Shown: piece by piece, positions 41,854 through 49,751 of the stretch | Layout of the letters: each line of letters begins with the position of its first letter | Numbering within the stretch: the first letter of the stretch is position 1 | Assembly (NCBI RefSeq): GCF_001905795.1 | Contig: NZ_LIXJ01000017.1 | Location: forward strand, 62,001 to 126,000 | Reading direction: 5' to 3' | DNA length: 64,000 nucleotides | Origin: Streptomyces sp. CB01580 | GTDB taxonomy: Bacteria; Actinomycetota; Actinomycetes; Streptomycetales; Streptomycetaceae | Notes under the pieces: generated by a model | Told to the model about the DNA's origin: nothing | The model's input: only the letters and a program-made list of their open reading frames with translations | Database searches by the model: none | Program-made: the position numbers and the translations under genes

Positions 41854-42735
41854 TCACCCGCCTGGCTGGTCTCGCTCGACAGGGCGCGGTCCGGCGAGGG
41901 ACTCGGCCTGTTCGAGGAAGAGCGGAAGCCACTGTTCGTACGTGGTGTTCGCCACGTACCGCAGGGCCGTCTCCGCGTCCTTGCCGACAGGGGTGTGCAG
42001 CGGTGTGTCGGGGTCGTCGACGGCCGCGAGGATCGCCTCGGCCACCTCGCCGCAGTCCCCGGCGCCCTCCTGAACACGGGTGAGGAACCGCGCGATCCAT
42101 TCCTGGTCCGCGGTGTACGGGCCGGCCTCGGACGGCTCCGGCAGGGCGGCCCGGCCCACGGTGTCGCGATGGATGCGGGAGGCGAAGCTGCCGGGTTCGA
42201 GGCACACCACGCGAATGCCGAAGGGGCGTACCTCCGCCGACAGGGCCTCGCTGAGGGCACCGAGGGCGGCCTTGCCGGCGGCGTAGAACCCGCCGTGCGG
42301 CACGGCGAACGTCCGACCCGCGAGGGAGGAGACGTTGACGATGACGCCGCTGCGGCGGGCACGCATGGCGGGCAGCACCGCGCGCACGGTGCGCAGTGGG
42401 CCCCAGAGGTTGGTCTCCATCAGCATGCGTGCCTCGTCGAGCGGCATGTTCTCGACGGGGCCGGTGCGGTCGACGCCCGCGTTGTTGACGAGCACGTCGA
42501 CAGGACCGTGCCGTTCCTGCACCTCGGTGACCGTGGCGATGACGGAGGCGTCGTCGGTGACGTCCAGCCGGGGCACGTCGAGGACGAGGTCCTCGGCCCG
42601 GGCGCGCCGGAACAGTTCGTCGGCGGTGGCCGGATCGCGTACGCAGGCGTGGACGCGGTCTCGCCTGCGGGCGAACGCCAGCGCGGTCTCCAGGCCGATA
42701 CCGCTGCTGCAACCAGTGATGAGGACGGATGTCAT
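41854..42735 (-). CDS. Short-chain dehydrogenase/reductase of the cluster
   Basis: A classical SDR of 293 residues: cofactor motif TGCSSGIG at 7-14, NNAG near 86, Ser in NVSSLAG and the catalytic pair in YAAGK. The C-terminal extension (about 50 residues with ALRYVANTTYEQWLPLF) is typical of the larger SDRs that reduce ketones on big substrates. It faces the P450 operon convergently but has a cluster-type promoter at 42811-42855, so it is probably co-regulated and may set the oxidation state of a position touched by a P450. The ATG at 42735 fits family length. Confidence 0.92.
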   Translation of the reverse strand: MTSVLITGCSSGIGLETALAFARRRDRVHACVRDPATADELFRRARAEDLVLDVPRLDVTDDASVIATVTEVQERHGPVDVLVNNAGVDRTGPVENMPLDEARMLMETNLWGPLRTVRAVLPAMRARRSGVIVNVSSLAGRTFAVPHGGFYAAGKAALGALSEALSAEVRPFGIRVVCLEPGSFASRIHRDTVGRAALPEPSEAGPYTADQEWIARFLTRVQEGAGDCGEVAEAILAAVDDPDTPLHTPVGKDAETALRYVANTTYEQWLPLFLEQAESLAGPRPVERDQPGG

Positions 42736-42810
42736 GGCCGTACCGACCGCTTTCCGAGGTGTAGAGGGTCCGGTTGTCCCCGTGCGAGTGGGGGGAGGAA
42801 GGCGGTGGGA

Positions 42811-42855
42811 AGCCTACGGACGTGCCCCGGCGCCTTCAGCCCCTACGGCCCCCTA
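42811..42855 (-). promoter_or_regulatory. Cluster-type promoter for the SDR gene
   Basis: Read on the minus strand: TAGGGGGCCG then TAGGGGC, 22 nt, then TAGGCT as -10 (42816-42811), about 70 nt from the ATG at 42735. This is the rightmost site with the shared design and marks the likely right edge of the cluster. Confidence 0.6.
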
Positions 42856-42994
42856 CCCCTGCCCACGGCCTCCCCCGCCCGCGGTCCCGCACGGTGCCCG
42901 GCCGGGCTCGCGCTCAGCCGAAGGCGGCGCGGAAGCGGTCGCGCAGGCCGATGGTCCACCGTCCGTCCGACGCGGCGGGCCCGCTCCGCGCCCT

Positions 42995-43123
42995 CGGTCG
43001 TCGAAGCGGCGACGGGACGCCTCGGTGTGCCCGAGGTACCGGCGGGCCCAGCCGCGCGTGTCGGGCCGGCATCCTGGACCTCGCGCCCGGCGTCTCCGGC
43101 GAGCTGAACTCCTCGGTCACCAT
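42995..43123 (-). pseudogene. HxlR-family regulator relic with a large internal deletion
   Basis: From the ATG at 43123 the reading MVTEEF resembles the HxlR start at 5582 (MVTKQL). After about 20 codons, and in another frame, the sequence reads WARRYLGHTEASRRRFDD, matching the C-terminal DWTHRYFRHIEASRHRFDG of that gene. The central winged-helix part is missing. The 38 nt around the start (43115-43152) match 5553-5590 at 36 positions, including the operator-like GTGACTGGGGAACC. This is a deleted and frameshifted paralogue. Confidence 0.7.
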
Positions 43124-43149
43124 GAGGTTCCCCAGTCACGGAAAAGTGC

Positions 43150-43329
43150 GTTGCGCTCGCCGCGGCCCGGAGCGCGGCCGTCGTGGGCGAGGCGCTGGGC
43201 CAGCTGCGGCCGCAGTCCGAGCCGCCGCTCACCCGGTACGCCGTGGATCAACTCGCGCACGCCGTCGCCCTCGACGTCTTCAGGGCCATGGGGCAGGGCT
43301 GGGTGCCCGTACGGCCTCTGCACGACTAA
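43150..43329 (+). pseudogene. C-terminal remnant of an NAD(P)-dependent epimerase-like gene
   Basis: An open frame with no start, from about 43150 to the TAA at 43327-43329, reads PPLTRYAVDQLAHAVALDV and then GQGWVPVRPLHD. This looks like the end of an NAD-dependent epimerase/dehydratase. It begins where the HxlR relic ends on the other strand, so a deletion probably joined two divergent genes. The following 43330-43540 holds no gene or clear signal besides a TAGCGT at 43529. Confidence 0.45.
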
Positions 43330-43540
43330 GGGCCCTCGGTCCCGGTTGATCGCGTCCGGTTCGCACCGTTTGAAAATGGTCCGCCAGAACTGGTCCGCCC
43401 CACTCATGGCCGGGCCATGCCGTTCATCCATGGGTCACCCTTTTCCAGGGTTTTTCAAGTCCGGGTCGTTCACGCTGCGCATAATTCACCCGCAGCGCAA
43501 AAGGACAGAACGTTCCTCTATCACGGATTAGCGTGACGCC

Positions 43541-44260
43541 ATGGAACTGATCAAGATCACTCCCGCTATTTGGCAATTGCCACTTCCCGTTGGGCATGTT
43601 CACTTCGTGCGCCTGCTGGACGGATACGCCCTGATCGATACCGGCGTGCCGGGGTCCGCCCCGGCGGTACTCGCCGCCCTCGAACAGCTCGGTGGATGCC
43701 CCCAGGACGTCCGGCAGATCGTTCTGACCCACTCGCACGTGGACCACATGGGCTCGGCCGCGGACCTCGTCGCCGCCACGGGTGCCCGTGTGCTGGCCGG
43801 AGCGCTGGACGCCCCGTTCATCCGCGGCACCGCCCCCGAGCCCGAGGCCGTGCACACCGCCTCGGAACACGCGCTCCACGAGCAGATCATGGCGGGATTC
43901 GCCGACGCGGAAGTGCCGCCTCTGAAGCATGTGCCGCTGGACGTCGAACTGCGGGACGGCGACACACTCGACGGCTGGGCGGAGCCCGTTCGCGTTCTGC
44001 ACGTGCCGGGCCACACTTCGGGAAGCATCGCGCTCCATTTCACGGAAAGCAGCGTGCTGTTCTCGGGTGACACCATCGCCACCGAGGGCGGACGGGCGAT
44101 CCTCGGTCCGTTCAACCTCGACCGGCAACAGGCCATCGCCTCGTTCCGGCGGATGGCCGCGCTGGACGTGGAGAAGGTGTGCGTACCCCATGGCCTGCCG
44201 TTGCTGGAGAACGGCGGCGCGGTACTTCGGGCGGCCACTCCGGAGAGCGACTGGGTGTGA
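43541..44260 (+). CDS. Metallo-beta-lactamase-fold hydrolase
   Basis: A protein of 239 residues with the full metal-binding set of the MBL superfamily: HSHVDHMG near 67-74, the third-ligand His in VPGHTSGS, the bridging Asp in FSGDT, and PHG near the end. The GHTSGSIALHF segment places it with glyoxalase II/MBL-fold hydrolases of unknown substrate. The ATG follows a TAGCGT -10-like box by only 6 nt, so the mRNA may be leaderless. It lies outside the cluster-type regulon. A complex inverted repeat follows at 44276-44335. Confidence 0.9.
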   Translation: MELIKITPAIWQLPLPVGHVHFVRLLDGYALIDTGVPGSAPAVLAALEQLGGCPQDVRQIVLTHSHVDHMGSAADLVAATGARVLAGALDAPFIRGTAPEPEAVHTASEHALHEQIMAGFADAEVPPLKHVPLDVELRDGDTLDGWAEPVRVLHVPGHTSGSIALHFTESSVLFSGDTIATEGGRAILGPFNLDRQQAIASFRRMAALDVEKVCVPHGLPLLENGGAVLRAATPESDWV

Positions 44261-44275
44261 GGCGCATTCACCGGT

Positions 44276-44335
44276 GATTGCGGAACCTCCGGGGGCGGCA
44301 CCCCAGAGATTCCGCAATCCGGAGGTTCCGCGATC
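44276..44335 (+). terminator. Nested inverted repeats after the MBL gene
   Basis: GATTGCGGAACCTCC (44276-44290) can pair with TTCCGCAATC (44310-44319), a 10-bp stem, or with GGAGGTTCCGCGATC (44321-44335, 14 of 15). The two pairings exclude each other. Its position 16 nt after the MBL stop fits a terminator. Confidence 0.55.
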
Positions 44336-44529
44336 CGCGCAAGAAATCCTGATCACCCGGCCGCCGCTTCCCGAGGAGCGCCCCTCCGTCAACCCGGCGC
44401 GCCGGAAAAGCACGCAACAACCATGATTGACCTTTTGTCATCGGGTGACCACTTCACGGCCTTGCGGCGAAATGCGAAGCGCCCCAATTCTGGTGCGGCA
44501 TCCATCTCACTACCGAAAGGATCCGCGCC

Positions 44530-45645
44530 ATGGCGCACCGTAAGGTCTATCTGGCGGTCGGCAGGACGAACACACGGATCTACCGCTTCGACCCGATCGA
44601 CGGGGACACCCGCGTCGTCGGGAAGGTGCCGGCGTACGAGGCCGGTTACAGCGCCATGGGCGCGCAGTACCGGGGCGACGGCAAGGAACCCCTGCTCTTC
44701 GCCGTCAGCGACAACCGACTGGTCGTCATCGACGTGGAGACCGGAAAGGTCTCGGACGCGGTCGTCGAGGGCTTACCCAGTGGACTGACCTGGTACGACG
44801 GGGACATGGACGGCGACGGGAAGAAGCTGCTCGTCGCGAGCGGCCCCGACATGCCCAGCTACACGATCGACGTGGCGGCCCGAACGGCGGTCCCCGGCCC
44901 CCGCCCGGGTCCGGGGCGCTGGGACGACTTCGCCCACCACCCGAAGGACGGCCGACTCATCTCGGTCGAGGGCGACAACGGCGACCTCCTGCACGTGGAT
45001 CCTCGGAACGACCCCATGAAGACCGTGCTCAAGCGGAAGGTCTTCCCGCCCGCCGAGGCCAGCGGCTCCAGCGGTTCCCGGAGGTCCTACTCGGCCACGT
45101 TCTTCGACTCGGCGGGTCACTTCTACGCCGTCGACTCGGCGGGCAACGTCAACCATCTCGACCTGACCGGTGGTTCCATACCCGGCCGCGCCGAGCGGAT
45201 CGGGAACGGGAAGATCCCCGTCGACGGCCTGGAGGTCGTGAACGGAGCCGGGCGCATCACACCGATGCCGGTCGCTCCCAGCTACGACGAGATCGTCGTG
45301 ACGAAGAAGTCCAACGGCGGTTGGCCGAGCTACGACCCGCAGGGACGTGTGTACAGCTTCGAGCTGACCATCACGGCCGTCGACAAGAACGACGGCAAGG
45401 GCAAGGAGACGTCCAGGTTCCGGATCTCGTTCGACCTGCGGTCGGCACACGGAGCGAAGGTCGAGGCATCCGGCGTCGACGTCACGCATGAGGACGGCAA
45501 GGCCTACCTCAGCTCCCAGGCCGACCAGTTGCTGTCAGCGGGGAATTCCCGGCCGATCGCCGTACAGATCACCGTGCCGGGCGACCCTGCCGAGCTGCCG
45601 TCCGAGTACCCGCTCGACGGGCTGAGGGCCACGCGACTGGCCTGA
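44530..45645 (+). CDS. Uncharacterised beta-propeller-like protein with a TTA codon
   Basis: A protein of 371 residues with no signal peptide or membrane segment. The N-terminal two thirds has repeated short strands with YLAVGRTNTRIYRFDPIDG, LLFAVSDNRLVVIDVETG and FYAVDSAGNVNHLDL, suggesting a beta-propeller related to DUF6923-type domains. The C-terminal 110 residues (VYSFELTITA, ISFDLRSAHG, PIAVQITVPG) look like a beta-sandwich. The function is unknown. The SD AAAGGA lies before the ATG. Codon 82 (44773-44775) is TTA, so expression may depend on bldA and thus on development. A strong terminator follows. Confidence 0.8.
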   Translation: MAHRKVYLAVGRTNTRIYRFDPIDGDTRVVGKVPAYEAGYSAMGAQYRGDGKEPLLFAVSDNRLVVIDVETGKVSDAVVEGLPSGLTWYDGDMDGDGKKLLVASGPDMPSYTIDVAARTAVPGPRPGPGRWDDFAHHPKDGRLISVEGDNGDLLHVDPRNDPMKTVLKRKVFPPAEASGSSGSRRSYSATFFDSAGHFYAVDSAGNVNHLDLTGGSIPGRAERIGNGKIPVDGLEVVNGAGRITPMPVAPSYDEIVVTKKSNGGWPSYDPQGRVYSFELTITAVDKNDGKGKETSRFRISFDLRSAHGAKVEASGVDVTHEDGKAYLSSQADQLLSAGNSRPIAVQITVPGDPAELPSEYPLDGLRATRLA

Positions 45646-45653
45646 CACCTGCC

Positions 45654-45709
45654 CGGGCCACCGCGACCGCGCACTGTCGTGCGGTCACGGTCGAGGTCGC
45701 GGTGGCCCG
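45654..45709 (+). terminator. Strong hairpin terminator
   Basis: A perfect 15-bp stem (CGGGCCACCGCGACC at 45654-45668 with its complement at 45695-45709) whose loop holds a further CGCAC/GTGCG hairpin. Begins 9 nt after the stop of the beta-propeller-like gene. Confidence 0.8.
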
Positions 45710-45850
45710 CCGACACCACCCGGCCCGCCCCGTCCCCACCCCACCCCCCTGCTTCCCGGCCCCGACCGACCACTGGCTGCGGGCTGCCGGGGGCGCGGCG
45801 GGCTGCCGACCGCGGTCTGACGGGTCACGTTGTCCGAGGCGTTTGGTGCA

Positions 45851-46024
45851 ATGCTCGACATGACCGCTCTTGATGTCGCCCGAAGGCTCCCGGTCGTCGC
45901 CGTCTACGCCCTGCGGCCCCTGACGCCCGAGGTGGCGTCCGCGCTGAATCCGGACGTGACGTCGGCCCATCTGCGGGACAGCGCCGCGGCCATCGGCTAC
46001 CCGCAGGGCGCGGCCGACGCCTGA
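45851..46024 (+). CDS. Short hypothetical ORF
   Basis: An open frame of 57 residues beginning MLDMTALDVARRLPVVAVYAL and ending GYPQGAADA. GAGG lies 11 nt before the ATG, and codon use looks like the genome's. No recognisable domain. It may be a real small protein or the tail of a lost gene. Confidence 0.3.
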   Translation: MLDMTALDVARRLPVVAVYALRPLTPEVASALNPDVTSAHLRDSAAAIGYPQGAADA

Positions 46025-46326
46025 TCGCCCTCGGGCCGGACAGCGTCGAACAGCATCGGACGGCGTTGATCGGCGTTGATCGGCGTAGAACGATGTGGAA
46101 CCGCCACACCTGACAACGCCCGCGATGCCCCTGATGCACGTGATACCGACACTCGGCCATTCATGACCGATAGTGGCTTTCCCTCCACGTGTCACCCTCG
46201 GCGGTTGGTTTCATGGACCGGTTGTCGGCGCCGCCGGCCGCTCGGCCGGTGGAGAGGGGGACGCGATGTCGTGGGTCATCGGGTACGGCGGTGCCCTGGG
46301 CCGCCGACGCACAGGAAGGGTGGCCG
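46025..46326. other. Intergenic region with a short tandem repeat
   Basis: The stretch before the Mrr-like gene holds no gene I can support. It has a 10-bp repeat, CGGCGTTGAT twice and CGGCGTAGAA once (46061-46090), preceded by related CAGCGTCGAA/CAGCATCGGA units. A promoter for the downstream gene is not obvious. Confidence 0.5.
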
Positions 46327-47055
46327 ATGGGTAGCCGCCGACCGGCCCGGCCTCGCGTACGCCGCCCCTCGCCCCGGTCTCGCGTACGACGCCGCCCGGC
46401 CCGGTTCCGTGGGCGTCGGCGTCCGCGCACCGGTGAGGTCCTGGTGCTGGCCGTCGTCGCACTGTGGGTCCTCGGTGAGCTGGTGCGCTGGCTCGCCGGA
46501 CACCTCTGGGTCGTCGCCGTCGCGCTCGGACTCGCCGCCGCAGGGGCCGTCCTGTGGTGGCGCCGACGGAACCAACGCGCCGGACAACGCCTGGCGGACG
46601 CCCGCGCCCTGCGCTACTCGATGGCGCACATCGACCAACTGCACCACCGCGACTTCGAGTTCGCGATACGCGATCTGATGTACCGCGACGGCTGCACCGA
46701 CGCGGTACAGGTCGGTGGCGCCGGGGACAACGGCGCCGACGTCAAGGCCACCGACCCCTACGGGCGGCGCTGGGTCATCCAGTGCAAGCACCGCCGCGCC
46801 GGACTGGCCGGGGCCGCTGTCGGAACACCTGCTCTGCAGGTCCTCAACGGTACGGGCCGGCCCGTGCACAAGGGCGATGTCATCGTCCTGGTCACCAACG
46901 GCCGCTTCTCCGGACCGGCCCTGGACTTCGCCAGATCGCAGCGCCTGCACCTGGTGGACCGGGCGACGCTGGCCACGTGGGCCGACGGACACCGCCCCCT
47001 GTGGGAACTGCTGCGCGCCGTGCCCTCTCCCCGAGCCCCCGGGCCGTCGTCCTGA
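46327..47055 (+). CDS. Membrane-anchored Mrr-type restriction endonuclease-like protein
   Basis: A protein of 242 residues. An Arg/Pro-rich N-terminus (1-35) is followed by two hydrophobic helices (about 37-54 and 59-76) and then an Mrr-like nuclease domain. The catalytic D...QxK is visible as NGADVKATDPYGRR then WVIQCKH. Mrr-domain proteins cut DNA, often modified DNA, and short membrane-tethered forms are common in Streptomyces; their role is not settled. ATG at 46327 has AGGAAGGG 6 nt upstream; the longer in-frame reading from 46189 lacks an SD. No methyltransferase partner is visible. Confidence 0.8.
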   Translation: MGSRRPARPRVRRPSPRSRVRRRPARFRGRRRPRTGEVLVLAVVALWVLGELVRWLAGHLWVVAVALGLAAAGAVLWWRRRNQRAGQRLADARALRYSMAHIDQLHHRDFEFAIRDLMYRDGCTDAVQVGGAGDNGADVKATDPYGRRWVIQCKHRRAGLAGAAVGTPALQVLNGTGRPVHKGDVIVLVTNGRFSGPALDFARSQRLHLVDRATLATWADGHRPLWELLRAVPSPRAPGPSS

Positions 47056-47108
47056 CGGAGGCGGAGGCGGCGCTCCGGGGGCGGCCGGCCCAGCCCCGTC
47101 ATGGGTGA

Positions 47109-47164
47109 GCGGCCGGGTGGCATCCGCCCGTTCCGTTTCCGGACCAACGACGCCACCCGGCCGC
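47109..47164. terminator. Shared hairpin between convergent Mrr-like and secreted-protein genes
   Basis: GCGGCCGGGTGGC (47109-47121) pairs perfectly with GCCACCCGGCCGC (47152-47164), a 13-bp stem with a 30-nt loop, between the 3' ends of two convergent genes. Confidence 0.7.
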
Positions 47165-47210
47165 GTACGTGCTCCTGCCCGTCGCTCCGTTCAGCCGCTC
47201 CCCGAGCGGG

Positions 47211-47669
47211 TCAGAACACGAACGGTCCGGGCGACTGGGTGGACGACGCGTTGCAGGTCGCGGTGATGCCCATGACCACGACCTTGAGGGACTTGGCCTC
47301 CAGGCTGTCCCCCGAGGCGACGGTTCCACTGAGCGGGCCCGTGGAAACGGGGCTGCCCGCCGGGATGGCAGGGTTGGAGTTTCCGGTGAACGTCACCGTG
47401 CTCGTACCCTTGTTGGTGAGCGTGAGAGTCGATTTCACCGAGTTCGCCCCGACGTCGATGGGGGCGGTGATGGCGGAGGTCGAGAGGTTGATGGTCGCGG
47501 CCGTGCCGCTCTGGGTGGCGGTCAGGGTCGCGGTGCCCGAACCGTAGATGCCGCAGTTGAAGGAGATCGTGGCGGTGGTGGGGGTGACCGCACCGGCCGT
47601 GGAAGTCAGCGCGAGCATGCCCGCGGCGAGAGCGGAACAGACAGCTGTCCGCCGTATGCCATGCCTCAT
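47211..47669 (-). CDS. Small secreted beta-rich protein of unknown function
   Basis: A protein of 152 residues with a clear Sec signal peptide (RHGIRRTAVCSALAAGMLAL, likely cleaved after TAGA near 27). The mature part is rich in Thr, Ser and Gly, with alternating strands and only two Cys (FNCGIYG and TATCNASS), probably one disulfide joining the ends of a beta-sandwich. No catalytic motif is seen. Proteins like this are common in Streptomyces secretomes. The upstream region to 48092 contains a CTCCC(C)TGAC/GTCAGGGAG inverted repeat at 47737-47760 that may be an operator. Confidence 0.8.
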   Translation of the reverse strand: MRHGIRRTAVCSALAAGMLALTSTAGAVTPTTATISFNCGIYGSGTATLTATQSGTAATINLSTSAITAPIDVGANSVKSTLTLTNKGTSTVTFTGNSNPAIPAGSPVSTGPLSGTVASGDSLEAKSLKVVVMGITATCNASSTQSPGPFVF

Positions 47670-47990
47670 GATGGTTTGGCCCTTCGTGTGGGGGGATCAC
47701 CGGCGCGAGTTCGCGGTACCACGCCGGAACGTCGCACTCCCCTGACAACCCGTCAGGGAGATGACTCCCTTATTGAGGCACGGCCCCCTTGAGACAACAA
47801 GGCACATCGCCATGATTTTTGACATGCTCCGACCAAGCTGGACCGAGGTTCCGGTCGTCCCGTCGCGGTGGCCGTCCGACCGGCGCCCCGGCCGGACACC
47901 GACTGAGCGGTCCGGGCCGCCCTCGCCCTCGCCGTCGCCGGAGTCCGGACCGCGCAGCGAAATCAAGCGGCGGCGAAATCGAACGGCAGC

Positions 47991-48033
47991 AAAAAGACAT
48001 CGGACCTGAGGCGTGAAGACGACAGGTCCGATG
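47991..48033 (-). terminator. Intrinsic terminator of the lectin gene
   Basis: CATCGGACCTG (47998-48008) and CAGGTCCGATG (48023-48033) form a perfect 11-bp stem. On the minus strand it is followed by TCTTTTT, a classical Rho-independent terminator about 60 nt after the lectin stop. Confidence 0.85.
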
Positions 48034-48092
48034 CCGTGATGGGGATACAGGAGTTACCGGAAGGAATCCCGGACCGATATCACCGAGAGGAT

Positions 48093-48569
48093 TCAGTCCC
48101 CGGTGTTGGTGGCCCAGACCGGACGCCTGTCCTTGTTGTAGACGACGACGTTGCCGTCGTCCTGGACGGCGAGGTACGCGCCCTTGCGCCAGGTGTCGGA
48201 GGCCCACAGCGGGCGCCCACCGCGGTCGTACAGGACGAAGTTGCCGTCCTCCTGCATGACGGCGTGGTCACCATTGGGGTACGCACCGGGCGCCTGCCAC
48301 GCCGGGCGATTGTCCTTGTAGAGAACGAGGTTCCCGTCCTGCTGCAAACGCAGGATGGCCCGGCCGTTGCCCGAGGTCCAGGCCTGGTTCTTCCGCAGCG
48401 TCGCCCTCGGATGGATCAGCGTGTCGGATGCGGGGCGCGCCTCGGCGGCCCGGGAGGAACGTGCCGCGTCCGGCGCGGACACGGAGGCCTGGGCGGCACC
48501 CGCCGACGTACCACCGACCGCGAGGACCGCGGTCGCGACGGCGAGGAACGGAAAGGTACGGAGTTTCAT
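48093..48569 (-). CDS. Secreted bulb-type (B-type) mannose-binding lectin domain protein
   Basis: A protein of 158 residues with a signal peptide (MKLRTFPFLAVATAVLAVGG, cleavage near AQA at 30) and one B-lectin domain. The three sugar-binding QxDxNxVxY repeats are seen as LQQDGNLVLY, MQEDGNFVLY and VQDDGNVVVY; two match exactly and the second has Glu before Asp. It should bind mannose-type sugars outside the cell; bacterial relatives include lectin-like bacteriocins, but with a single domain no such role can be claimed. ATG at 48569 has GGGAAG 3 nt upstream. An intrinsic terminator follows. Confidence 0.88.
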   Translation of the reverse strand: MKLRTFPFLAVATAVLAVGGTSAGAAQASVSAPDAARSSRAAEARPASDTLIHPRATLRKNQAWTSGNGRAILRLQQDGNLVLYKDNRPAWQAPGAYPNGDHAVMQEDGNFVLYDRGGRPLWASDTWRKGAYLAVQDDGNVVVYNKDRRPVWATNTGD

Positions 48570-48675
48570 CGTCTTCCCTTCACGGATCAGAAGCCCTGTT
48601 TTCCGGGGCCACGCCATGAAACTCCGCCATGTCTCGGGAAGGAAAGCGGCTCACGGAAATCCCCAATAATTCGGG

Positions 48676-49008
48676 ATGACCGAAATCCATATCAGCACGG
48701 TAAATTCCGCATGCCCGCAGGGGACCACCTCACGAATCCGGTGGGGCGTCCCGTCCCGCCCGGCCCTGTCGTCACGTTTCCGGGCCGTGTTGTTCAGCGA
48801 ACTCGGAGACAGGATCGCCGACCGGGGCCGGGTACGTTTCCCGGCGTACACGCCCGAAGGCCGCCGTCGGCCGGTCACTGTCGCGCAGCGCCTCACCGCC
48901 TACTGGGGACAACAGGTGTTCGTCGAAGCCGAAGACCTGTGCCGCGTCAGGCTCTGCCTCGCGGGACGCGAAACGCTGCCGGAGCCGTCGGAGGCGCGCC
49001 CCCGCTGA
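48676..49008 (+). CDS. Short hypothetical ORF between lectin and TetR genes
   Basis: An open frame of 110 residues on the strand opposite its neighbours. The part from about residue 30 (LSSRFRAVLFSELGDRIADR and on through VTVAQRLTAYWGQQVFVEAEDL) looks protein-like, but no family is recognised and the ATG has no good SD. It may be a small gene or a remnant. Confidence 0.3.
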   Translation: MTEIHISTVNSACPQGTTSRIRWGVPSRPALSSRFRAVLFSELGDRIADRGRVRFPAYTPEGRRRPVTVAQRLTAYWGQQVFVEAEDLCRVRLCLAGRETLPEPSEARPR

Positions 49009-49031
49009 TGCGGGCGCGGCCTCACGTGACC

Positions 49032-49715
49032 TCAGCGCGTCGAGTCTCTCGCCAGCGTCACCACGAGCCGGGCGGTGGTGTCCACGAGTTCCTCGTCGAT
49101 CGGCTTGCCGAGCACCAGAACCCGGTAGTAGAGGGGGCCGAGCAGCAGATCCACAAGACGATCGACGGTTTGGTCGTCGACGTTCAGATCGTGGCCGCGC
49201 GCGAGGAGTGCGCGCAGCCCGGCGACGTCCCGTTCGCGCTGTTCGCGAAGGAAACCGTCGCGCAGTGAGGCGGCGGTGTCCTCGTCCAATTGGGCATGGC
49301 CGAGAAGGGCCTGCATCACCTGGCCGGCCGGCTCCTCGAAGAAGTCGGCCACGCGCTGGAGATGGTTCTTGAGATCGCCTTGCGGGTCGTCCTCCCCCGC
49401 ACGCCATTCCAGTGCCTCGCGAGCGTCGTCGCTGAGCGTGTCCAGCAGGATCTCGACCTTCGATTTCCACCAGCGGTAGATCGTCTGCTTGGCCACGCCC
49501 GCACGCTGGGCGATGCCTTCCATGGTCAAGGCGGCGAACCCGCGCTCGACCAGGAGGTCGTCCGCGGCCCGGAGCACCGCGAGCCGGACGCTCTCACTGC
49601 GTCGGGGGCCGGTTCGGCTGACGACAGGACTCTGCTGACGGACCGGCTGGGCTTTCCGCGTGGCGCTGATGGTTCCTTCAACCTCTCGAGTCGTACGTTT
49701 CCGTGATTCTGACAC
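49032..49715 (-). CDS. TetR/AcrR-family transcriptional repressor
   Basis: A protein of 227 residues with a basic N-terminal tail of about 40 and a TetR DNA-binding domain (LRAADDLLVERGFAALTMEG, IAQRAGVAKQTIYRWWKSK). The C-terminal ligand domain has the PLYYRVLVLGKPIDEE stretch of TetR_C_11-like proteins. It starts 36 bp after the stop of the MFS gene on the same strand, so the two form an operon in which the pump gene comes first and the repressor closes the loop. Its operator is probably the repeat set at 51038-51076. The GTG at 49715 is used; shorter starts are possible within the basic tail. Confidence 0.9.
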   Translation of the reverse strand: MSESRKRTTREVEGTISATRKAQPVRQQSPVVSRTGPRRSESVRLAVLRAADDLLVERGFAALTMEGIAQRAGVAKQTIYRWWKSKVEILLDTLSDDAREALEWRAGEDDPQGDLKNHLQRVADFFEEPAGQVMQALLGHAQLDEDTAASLRDGFLREQRERDVAGLRALLARGHDLNVDDQTVDRLVDLLLGPLYYRVLVLGKPIDEELVDTTARLVVTLARDSTR

Positions 49716-49751
49716 AGCCGAGTCCGCCGGGGCGTGGATGGTGCGGACGGG

